The notes under the pieces were generated by a model. That model had not been told where the DNA came from. It searched no databases and saw nothing but the letters and a program-made list of their open reading frames with translations. Positions 6,179 to 13,086 of a stretch of 15,174 bases of DNA are shown piece by piece. Location of the stretch: the NCBI GenBank assembly GCA_013330315.1, contig DUIO01000187.1, forward strand, positions 4,977 to 20,150, in the 5' to 3' direction. Both the position numbers and the translations under genes were made by a program. The stretch comes from Methanosarcina sp. (GTDB lineage Archaea; Halobacteriota; Methanosarcinia; Methanosarcinales; Methanosarcinaceae). Every line of letters starts with the position of its first letter. The first letter of the stretch is position 1.

Positions 6179-9100
6179 TTGAGTGACCAGCCCGGTATAC
6201 ATGATAAAACTTTCAGTCAGGCATCGGATGAAAGAATAAAAGCTGCAAGGCAACTGGGGGTCCTTTTTGAGGTCCTTCCTGATAGAAAGCAGGCATTTGG
6301 AGACCTTTTGAGGCTCTGCTCTGACAGGGATAACGATGTCAGGGAAGAAGCTGTTAATTCCCTTACAACGGTTTTTCCCAATGTGCCGGAGAAGAAACTT
6401 GCATGGGAGAGGTTTGTAAATCTTACGGCTTATCCTGTGGAACGGATTATGAGAACTGCAGTTAATGCTCTGATAACTGTTTTTCCTCTCATGCCCGATA
6501 AAGACAGCGCATGGAAAGACCTTATTGAGCTGGTAAACTCAAAATCAAGCCTTGAGGACATTAGCAGAGGAATTATTCGTTTGCTCCCAAATGCTATTTC
6601 CGAACTTTCTAATAAGGAACAGGCATGGGCAGATCTGCTTGAAATGACGGAATCAGACGATCTATATGTCCGGGAAAAAGCTGCTTCTTTTTTGAGCATC
6701 GTTTTTCCGGAGTTGCCTGAAGAAAAAAAAGGTAAAGCATGGAAAGATGTGCTTCGCCTGGCGGGAGAAGTCGGAGACATGCAGGTTCGGGAACAGGCTG
6801 CAAAGACATCCGGAGAGGTTTTTTCGTCCTTACCTGATGAAATGAAAGATGAAGCATGGGATGAAATGCTGAGAATGGCAAAGAAATCCTCTGACCAGGT
6901 GGTACAAAAGGAGATTTTACTATCTTTACCTTCTGTCTTTTCTTCGGTCCCGGATAAAAAAAGGGCTTGGACTGACATTTTCAGGTTTACGGAAGATGAA
7001 AGAGGGTCCGTAAGAAAGCAGTCTGCGGATATTCTTGTTTCTGTTTTTCCTGAAATGCCGGACAAAAATAGGGTTTGGTCCGATTTCCTTGAACTGACAG
7101 GAATATGGGACAGGTATGTCCGGGAGATTGCTGCCGATTCTCTTGCTGACGTGTTTCCATACCTTGAAGATAAAGATGCTGTCTGGAAAGAACTTATGAA
7201 ACTTACCGGAAGTGAAGACGAATATATTCGAAGGACGGCTGCTGACACCCTAGGTAAGGTTTTTCCGTATGTTTCCGATAAAATCCAGGCATATTCCGAT
7301 CTTGTGTACCTGGCTGAAAAAAAGGACAGTTACGTGCTCAGGAGGGTTGTAAAAACTCTTACTTCAATATACCCTCAATTTTATGAAGAATATGAGACAA
7401 ATGAAGTATTGACTGAAGCTGGGAAGATAAACAGAAAAAATATCCGGGAAAATAAAAAAGAGATAGAGCCTGCAGGGTTTTATAAATTTGCATCTGGAAA
7501 AGCTGCTTTTGTAAGAAGGGATGCAGCCAGTTCACTTGGGACTGCTCTTTCTGAAAATGAAGGCGGGAATATTAAAAGAATAGTGGGGGATAAAGAAGTG
7601 AGGGGTAAAGATAATGTTGAAAATAGGCAGGTTGAAGAAAAAGAAAGCAAAAGGCCTGCTTTTGATCTTCTGAGATTGACAGGCGATAGGCACGAATATG
7701 TGCGGAAAGATGCAGCAGAATCATTTGCAAGAGCATATTCCGGGCTTCCGGAGAAAGAGGAAATCATAAAGGAGCTTCTTCGGCTGAGTTCGGACCCTGA
7801 CCCGCAGATGAGAAGAGGTGCAATTGAATCCATTCTTGCTCTTTATTCGCGGAGGTCGGGCAAAACGCAGGATATCTGGCGTGAACTCCTCAAAATGTCC
7901 GGAGACGCAGACACAGGTGTCAGAAAAGGAGCTGCAGGACTGCTTTCATATGTTTTTCCTGCTGTTGATGAAAAATCAGCGATTTTTTTCGACCTTGTCA
8001 GGCTAACCGAAAGCCAGGACGCTCATCTCAGAAAAAGAGCTGCCGAACTTCTTGCTGTCGGATTTGCATACTCAGATAATAAACAAAGGGCGTGGAATGA
8101 TCTTTTAAGGCTGACATCCGTTGAGGACAGGGAAATCAGGAAAGGAGCGGTACTTGCCCTCTCGTCCGGCTATCCGGAGGTCCCGGATAAAAGAAAAGCC
8201 TGGAGCGACCTTATAAGGCTTTCAACACATAGCGACAGTTTTGTACAACGCGCAGCTACCAGAGCTCTTGGGTATGCTTTTTTCTATATGCCCGATAAGA
8301 CACAGGCATGGAGGGATCTTCAGGTTCTTATTGACAACCCTTATATTTACGTCCGCAGGTATGCACTCCGCTCTCTTGGAAAGGCATCTCTCTGGAGGGC
8401 TCTAAGGGCGGAAAATGAAGCAGCCTATCTTTTCGGACTTAAAGAAGCAGTTAAATATTTTAAGGAGGCGGCTGAATCTTCTATTGACAATATAATTCCT
8501 GAATTTTACTATCCCTTTTATAATTCTCTCTTACAGATTCTTTTTAATGAAAGATCCTCCCGGCTCGAAAGCGAACGATATCTCTCAGAAGTAACCCATG
8601 AAATCAGGGAGCTGGAAGAAAGCCAGAGGTTTCTCGATATTTTTGAAGAATTTGCAGGGCTCCTCCGCGAAGCCGGAAATCTGACTCCCGGAGATCTTCC
8701 TGCCCAGAAAAAACTTCTTGAGGCATGTATCGGGGCTTTTGATAGGGCATCGGGAATTTTTGAGGCTATAGAAGAAGACGCCATTCTTACACAAAAAACC
8801 GTGAAAAAAGAGTATCCGAAAATCGGAAAAGTAGTCCTTGAACAAAAACTAAAAGAAACTCTTTCCGGAATCCGGTACAAATCAAGAACTGCCTGTCTTC
8901 AGGCAAAAGGAACCCCCACTGAGAAAATTACCTGCACTGTGAGTCAGAAGGTAAGGGAATGGAGTTTCCAGGACCTTGAAAAAGACCAGAAAGAGCTTGA
9001 CAGGCAGCTCGAATCTCTGCTTAATATACTTAGGGCTCAGATTCCGAACGTTCCCGAAAATGCGTATATATTTGAAAAGCTTGAAGATATCAGGCAGGAG

Positions 9101-9229
9101 CAGGATCTTCTTGAGCGCTATAGACGGGTCGGCAGGTTCATAAGCCTTATCTCCGGGGTCAAAATGTCCTCAAAAGCTTCAGGCAAATATGAATTCTTTA
9201 TCTTCCGGTTCTTCTGTAGTCACTTGTAA
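6179..9229 (+). CDS. Large HEAT-repeat solenoid protein
   Basis: The 1016-residue protein is built mainly from about 18 HEAT-like repeats of 36 residues (about 15-737). Most units follow the plan D-x-x-V-R-x-x-A-A-x-x-L-x-x-V-F-P-x-x-P-D-K-x-x-A-W-x-D-L-x-R-L-T. Repeats 11 and 12 (about 383-504) carry charged, low-complexity insertions that split the solenoid. Residues 738-1016 are a different helical, coiled-coil-rich domain with GIRYKSRTACLQAKGTPTEK; I recall this tail from other Methanosarcina HEAT proteins, but cannot check it. There is no signal peptide, membrane segment or enzyme motif, so a cytoplasmic scaffold is likely. The start is TTG at 6179: GGTGGG (6168-6173) lies 5 bases before it, and no ATG fits nearby. 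Its promoter region is shared with the divergent FilR1-type regulator. The last 15 residues (from about GKYEFFIF) are unlike the domain before them. Confidence 0.88.
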   Translation: MSDQPGIHDKTFSQASDERIKAARQLGVLFEVLPDRKQAFGDLLRLCSDRDNDVREEAVNSLTTVFPNVPEKKLAWERFVNLTAYPVERIMRTAVNALITVFPLMPDKDSAWKDLIELVNSKSSLEDISRGIIRLLPNAISELSNKEQAWADLLEMTESDDLYVREKAASFLSIVFPELPEEKKGKAWKDVLRLAGEVGDMQVREQAAKTSGEVFSSLPDEMKDEAWDEMLRMAKKSSDQVVQKEILLSLPSVFSSVPDKKRAWTDIFRFTEDERGSVRKQSADILVSVFPEMPDKNRVWSDFLELTGIWDRYVREIAADSLADVFPYLEDKDAVWKELMKLTGSEDEYIRRTAADTLGKVFPYVSDKIQAYSDLVYLAEKKDSYVLRRVVKTLTSIYPQFYEEYETNEVLTEAGKINRKNIRENKKEIEPAGFYKFASGKAAFVRRDAASSLGTALSENEGGNIKRIVGDKEVRGKDNVENRQVEEKESKRPAFDLLRLTGDRHEYVRKDAAESFARAYSGLPEKEEIIKELLRLSSDPDPQMRRGAIESILALYSRRSGKTQDIWRELLKMSGDADTGVRKGAAGLLSYVFPAVDEKSAIFFDLVRLTESQDAHLRKRAAELLAVGFAYSDNKQRAWNDLLRLTSVEDREIRKGAVLALSSGYPEVPDKRKAWSDLIRLSTHSDSFVQRAATRALGYAFFYMPDKTQAWRDLQVLIDNPYIYVRRYALRSLGKASLWRALRAENEAAYLFGLKEAVKYFKEAAESSIDNIIPEFYYPFYNSLLQILFNERSSRLESERYLSEVTHEIRELEESQRFLDIFEEFAGLLREAGNLTPGDLPAQKKLLEACIGAFDRASGIFEAIEEDAILTQKTVKKEYPKIGKVVLEQKLKETLSGIRYKSRTACLQAKGTPTEKITCTVSQKVREWSFQDLEKDQKELDRQLESLLNILRAQIPNVPENAYIFEKLEDIRQEQDLLERYRRVGRFISLISGVKMSSKASGKYEFFIFRFFCSHL

Positions 9230-9278
9230 TTTTCCTGTATTTGCCTGCATTTATATCATATCCAGCCAATCTTTCTAT

Positions 9279-9578
9279 ATGTATGAAGCAGGCATTGAAT
9301 TAACTGAAGGGGATTTTGAATTCTCAAAACCTCCTCTTTCAAAAAAGTTCATCCGCCTCGTATTTGATAAGCATCAGCTGGAGCATATCGCCTATTTCGG
9401 CGGAAACATGTTTTATGTTTCAAAACAAAACTCGGAACCTTTTATGCCCTTTAATGCCAGATATCCCGAAGATATCGAACTCATATTGGATTTCATGGTA
9501 CGCGAAAGAATCCGCAGGATAAGATACGAAAACGGAGTGCTCTTTAGATCCGCGGTTCCGAAGCTTTCCGGTTCTTGA
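9279..9578 (+). CDS. Small unrecognised protein
   Basis: The 99-residue product looks coding: balanced composition, GC-rich third positions and a plausible fold (KKFIRLVFDKHQLEHIAYFG, then RYPEDIELILDFMVRERIRR). I do not recognise it. The frame is open back to an ATG at 9189, which would overlap the end of the HEAT gene by 41 bases and add 30 residues that read like noncoding DNA. I prefer the ATG at 9279, although neither start has a clear ribosome binding site. It is in the +1 frame relative to the HEAT gene, so it could instead be a former extension lost by frameshift. No signal peptide or membrane segment is seen from 9279. Confidence 0.5.
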   Translation: MYEAGIELTEGDFEFSKPPLSKKFIRLVFDKHQLEHIAYFGGNMFYVSKQNSEPFMPFNARYPEDIELILDFMVRERIRRIRYENGVLFRSAVPKLSGS

Positions 9579-9620
9579 AACAATGACCTTTACTTTAATT
9601 ATATTTTTTCCCATTAATTG

Positions 9621-9835
9621 GATAATATTTTTCCCGTTATTGACCCTTGATACTCTTCTCAGAAATGCTCTAAATGCGGAGATATCCAGAAGAGTAACAG
9701 GAATGGAGTTCCTACCATTGCAAAGCCTGTGGTTTTCAGATACATACTGATCTTAACGCCTCTCGTAACATTGCTCAAGCAGGTATATCTTGCCCGAGTA
9801 GGTTGTCTGTCAATAAACCAAACGTGACAATGTAA
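9621..9835 (+). pseudogene. tnpB: TnpB (IS200/IS605 OrfB) C-terminal remnant
   Basis: This is the end of a TnpB-type transposon protein, an RNA-guided nuclease of IS200/IS605-related elements. The frame starting near 9621 reads VIDP, stop, YSSQKCSKCGDIQKSNRNG, and a second frame from 9713 reads YHCKACGFQIHTDLNASRNI followed by AQAGISCPS and a stop at 9833-9835. The two CxxC pairs form the family's zinc finger, and TDLNASRNIA is the conserved motif that carries the last catalytic Asp. The gene is dead. A TGA at 9648-9650 replaces what was probably Arg, one base is missing near 9708-9712, and everything upstream of about residue -70 from the end is gone. It lies between a small unknown gene and a transporter gene. 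Confidence 0.85.
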
Positions 9836-9874
9836 GTTAGTTACAAGTCTGTCATTTCAATGGAGGGTAATTGA
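9831..9874 (+). other. Possible right end of the decayed TnpB element
   Basis: TGTAA-GTTAG-TTACA (9831-9845) is a perfect 5-bp hairpin that overlaps the tnpB stop. GTCATTT and AATTGAC (from 9851 to 9874) can form a second, imperfect one. Right ends of such elements, which also encode the guide-RNA scaffold, have hairpins at this place. The exact boundary cannot be seen from one copy. Confidence 0.35.
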
Positions 9875-9966
9875 CTATCTCAAATTCGATAAAATTGAAT
9901 ATTTGTGAGAATAAGTTCTTTTATATTGACAGTAAGTTATTTATCTACTTCTTCAATATTCCTATT

Positions 9967-11151
9967 ATGAAAAATTATGATCCTGTTAAGGCTATATATT
10001 TAGTTACAATTATACTGGTTTCTTTATTTGCCTTATATATAACATCAGCATTTTTTTATGTCATTGTCCTCAGCTCCCTATTTGCTTACGTTATATACCC
10101 TGTGTACTTTTTTTGCTTCAGGTTCATAAAGAGTAAGGAAGTTTGCGCTCTCATCCCGCTCGGAGCAATTTTTCTTCTTACGGTATCTTCCGGTATTCTT
10201 ATAGTGAAAGCTTTAATGAACGAGATTTCTAAAATTTTAGAAATTCCTAACACCCTTAATGGGTTCGCGAATATGGACCTCAGGCGCATAGTCGGGTTTT
10301 TTGAGCCTTTTATCGAGACCCATCCGGGGCAACTGACTGTGAGCATCGGAGCATACCTTAATTCTCTGGTTATCGATTACGTTCCAAGGATACAGAGTAA
10401 TATCTTTGAGATCTCAACCGATCTTTCTATCCTGATTATAGAGCTGATAATAATTGCTGTCCTCACTTACTACCTTCTCGTAGAAAGCGAAACCATCATA
10501 GCCGAGCTCCCAAATATCTTTCCGGACAGAAATACAGGAGTCACTTTTCTCGGGGAGCTCAATCATATTTACCAGAGCCTTTTTGTAGTTTACTTCCTGA
10601 CCTGCCTCGCGACAGGCATAATCGGAGGAATAATTTACTGGATTCTTGGGGTGCCCTATTCTTTGATATGGGGAATTTTGACCTTTGTAATGGCTCTTCT
10701 GCCGGTTGTCGGAGCGGGCACGGTTTATGGTCTCCTTGCTCTTTACTATGTTCTTATTCAGGACTTTTTTACAGCAGGAGCACTGTTTTTCCTGGGAATC
10801 ATTTTCATGAACCTCATTCCTGATTTCATTATAAGGCCTAAACTCGCAAGAAGCCGGGCTTCAATCCATCCCGCGATTACTCTGATAGCCTTTGCAGCTC
10901 CGGTTTTTGTTCTCGGTCCTATAGGAATAATCATAGGTCCCCTTACGTATGGGTTTTTGCTTGCAGTCTTCAGGACAAAGAAAATAATCGGTTCTTCCTT
11001 TATCCAGCCCGAAAGCTCAGCTACAGTCTCAACTCAAGCTTCAGCGGGGATGACAATAGAAAAACCAACTGAGCTGACAGCCGGAATGATGATTGAAAAA
11101 CCAGTAGAGATTTCCAGTACTCACATTTTAAGCCAGGAAGTTAACCCGTAA
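9967..11151 (+). CDS. AI-2E/PerM-family membrane transporter
   Basis: This is a polytopic membrane protein of the AI-2E transporter (UPF0118, PerM) family; substrates vary and cannot be told here. From ATG 9967 it has 394 residues. Hydrophobic segments start at about residue 9 (AIYLVTIILVSLFALYITSA), with about seven or eight in total. The family block near 299-334 is clear (SIHPAITLIAFAAPVFVLGP, then IGIIIGPLTYG), preceded by NLIPDFIIRPKLARSR. After residue 335 comes a polar cytoplasmic-like tail with a near-duplicated 11-residue unit (AGMTIEKPTEL, AGMMIEKPVEI). A TTG at 9871 in the same frame follows GGAGGG and would add 32 residues. That site lies in the suspected transposon end and the extension is not family-like, so I prefer 9967 although it lacks a ribosome binding site. 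Confidence 0.85.
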   Translation: MKNYDPVKAIYLVTIILVSLFALYITSAFFYVIVLSSLFAYVIYPVYFFCFRFIKSKEVCALIPLGAIFLLTVSSGILIVKALMNEISKILEIPNTLNGFANMDLRRIVGFFEPFIETHPGQLTVSIGAYLNSLVIDYVPRIQSNIFEISTDLSILIIELIIIAVLTYYLLVESETIIAELPNIFPDRNTGVTFLGELNHIYQSLFVVYFLTCLATGIIGGIIYWILGVPYSLIWGILTFVMALLPVVGAGTVYGLLALYYVLIQDFFTAGALFFLGIIFMNLIPDFIIRPKLARSRASIHPAITLIAFAAPVFVLGPIGIIIGPLTYGFLLAVFRTKKIIGSSFIQPESSATVSTQASAGMTIEKPTELTAGMMIEKPVEISSTHILSQEVNP

Positions 11152-11491
11152 CATTAAAAAAGAAACAACAGGATAAATCGATTTACGGGAAAAATGCATC
11201 AACAGAAAAATAAGGAAATATTCTTAAAAAAGCATGAAAAATAAAGAAAAATACGAAAAAATATAATAAAATATAATAATAGTGAAAAACGCCGGAAACA
11301 TTCAGAAATAAGGGACTATTCAAAAATGCTAACGGAACACTGAAAAAATAGGAAACAACAGTAGAAAATACAGGAAACTGTCTGAAAAGCAGCATATTGG
11401 AAAATGAGATAGCATATTGGAAAATGAGATGGCATACTGGAAATAAAATTATAAAGATTTCCTGACGTTCACTTATTTTGGGAGAAAAGAT
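11145..11491. other. A-rich spacer with distant inverted repeat
   Basis: CCCGTAA (11145-11151, including the transporter stop) pairs with TTACGGG (11183-11189), but no T run follows, so a normal terminator is doubtful. The rest to 11390 is A-rich on + without a convincing gene. Confidence 0.35.
11391..11445. repeat. 20-bp tandem repeat, 2.7 units
   Basis: AGCATATTGGAAAATGAGAT occurs exactly at 11391-11410 and 11411-11430. A diverged partial unit starting GGCATACTGGAAAT follows. It lies 45 bases before the first copy of the large noncoding repeat. Confidence 0.9.
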
Positions 11492-11780
11492 TGCGTCCCC
11501 ACCCGGATCCTGGAAGTTCCGAATACTTATAAGAGATGCTTTTGTTTTGGGAAGAGGTTTGAGGTACTTGACTCATAGGCTGTGAGTTTTTATTATCTCT
11601 TTACTTGTGGGGTAGTTTTTCGGAGTGGATTTGAAGTAGGTCTTTGGAATAGGTGTTTGCCAGTTGGTGTTAAGGTGAGAACGCAAGTTATACTATGCAC
11701 TAACTATATATAATATTTTCAACAACTAATCTTATTTTATACTTATATTCATTAGTTTATAGGTATAACATTCTATTACT
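11492..11780 (+). repeat. Duplicated noncoding element, copy A
   Basis: This ~285-bp stretch has a diverged second copy in the same orientation at 12588-12871. Shared blocks occur in the same order: GGAAGTTCC, a perfect 21-base block at 11546-11566, AGGTGTTTGC, a block at 11677-11699 (22 of 23 bases) and a TATA-like ATATATAATATTTT at about 11704-11719. Copy A also has a clean TATA-like TACTTATAAG at 11524-11533. It leads into the truncated exported-protein gene, so it may be a promoter and long leader. Confidence 0.8.
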
Positions 11781-11965
11781 GATATAATGGTCTAATTCTC
11801 TATCCATCCGTACCCGGTGTCAGGCTTTTTCAGAGCCATCATTAGAAATATATTTACTTGAATTTTTAAAAAATAATATATAGTATTAATTCAATTCTTC
11901 TTTAATATTTTGATGTCAAATGATTTTAGTTTCGCCATCGTTCCGAGAACCCAGGAGGAAGAGGT

Positions 11966-12355
11966 ATATATAAACTTAATCTCATTTTGATGCTGATTAT
12001 TGGAATATTAACAATGATAAGCTCTGCTGATGCGATACCACAGGGGACTGTAGTAAAAGACGGTGTACTTACATACCCTGCAGGCCCTTATCTGAGAGAA
12101 GACCCTTTTTTATTAAGCCTTGAAAGCTACGGAAATTATAATACAACTGCATCAGGTAATTCTTCTGATATGTCTGAAAAAGAGCTTTTGCATTTTAATA
12201 ATTGCAATAATATTATTTATAGAAGCCCTGCAACCGGTAAGCTTTGGATATACCCATCCAATATTTTTTCCATTCATTTTAGCTGCAATGCGAAAATACT
12301 ATATCCAAATTCTGTTTTTCTTTGTTGTTTATTTCTCTTCTTTTTAATCAAATAA
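11966..12355 (+). pseudogene. Truncated exported-protein gene with ATA at the start site
   Basis: AGGAGG at 11953-11958 is followed 7 bases later by ATA TAT AAA, in frame with a signal-peptide sequence (YKLNLILMLIIGILTMISSADA) and a mature part starting IPQGTVVKDGVLTYPAGPYL. The start codon therefore seems to have changed from ATG to ATA. Without it, only TTG 11987 or ATG 11990 remain, lacking the basic n-region and lying about 28-31 bases from the ribosome site. The motif GTVVKDGVLTYPAG resembles the start of larger Methanosarcina surface proteins as I remember them. After about 80 codons the frame turns into hydrophobic, AT-rich sequence (SVFLCCLFLFFLIK) that does not look natural. I read it as a broken remnant, but a short expressed peptide cannot be excluded. 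Confidence 0.55.
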
Positions 12356-12464
12356 CTTCTTCCTCCCCTTTTAATCTGCTTTTTATTATTTTTACAATTA
12401 TCTGGAAAATCAGGTAAAATCTCAGCTATACTTTCCTGGCCAAGACAACTATTAGTTTGACAGA

Positions 12465-12488
12465 ATATAACCGGAACAGCTGTTATAT
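12465..12488. repeat. 7-bp inverted repeat
   Basis: ATATAAC (12465-12471) and GTTATAT (12482-12488) pair around a 10-base loop. It lies in the spacer after the truncated gene. No T run follows, and I see no gene in 12356-12587. Confidence 0.4.
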
Positions 12489-12587
12489 CTGAATTAGTTA
12501 CAAAAATATGAACAAACAGTAAAAACCTGAACGTAAAATATGAAAAACATAAGAGGTCTTAAAGTCAGATTCCGTTTTAAAAGAGGC

Positions 12588-12871
12588 TGCGTTCCCATCT
12601 GAAAATATCTGGAAGTTCCTAAAGGTACTAAGAGATTTTTGTTTGGGAAGAGGTTTGAGGTATTTGTGGGTTGAGAGTTTTATTTCATCTCTTATTTGGA
12701 GTAGGTTTTGGAGTAGGTGTTTGCTAGTGGGGTGTTCAGAGATGAGAACGCAAATTATACTATGCAGTTCTCATATATAATATTTTTAATATCTAATATT
12801 ATATCTCTACTATATTTTTTAGTTGATCTCTCTAATTTTAGTTTATTAGTTTAACATTATACTATTCAACT
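12588..12871 (+). repeat. Duplicated noncoding element, copy B
   Basis: This is the second copy of the element at 11492-11780. The 21-base block lies at 12642-12662, the GAGAACGCAA block at 12744-12766 and the TATA-like ATATATAATATTTT near 12773-12787. The upstream TATA-like site of copy A is degraded here (GGTACTAAGAG). No gene follows on +; the next gene ends at 13087 on the other strand, so this copy is orphaned. I see nothing definite in 12872-13086. Confidence 0.8.
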
Positions 12872-13086
12872 AATAGGGCCAAATATATAAATGAAACATT
12901 TCTTTATTATCAGGGCCCAGGTCTACAGGGTTATCCGTACCTTTAAGTTTATCAGATCCCTGATTATATTATCCATTGTCATATCTCATTCGATAAATTT
13001 GATGTGTATAATTTTTCATATAAAATAATTTTTGTATGGCATTATCCTGATATAATGCAAATATTCTCATATTTACTCGAATGAGA

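Noticed and set aside
6430..7248. 272-codon antisense open frame in the solenoid gene
   Set aside because: Its Ser-rich periodic sequence mirrors the 36-residue repeats on the other strand, so it is a by-product of repeat coding.
11183..11395. Leftward 70-codon open frame in the A-rich spacer
   Set aside because: It encodes mostly Phe, Tyr and Leu as expected from A-rich DNA read backwards, and no ribosome site precedes it.
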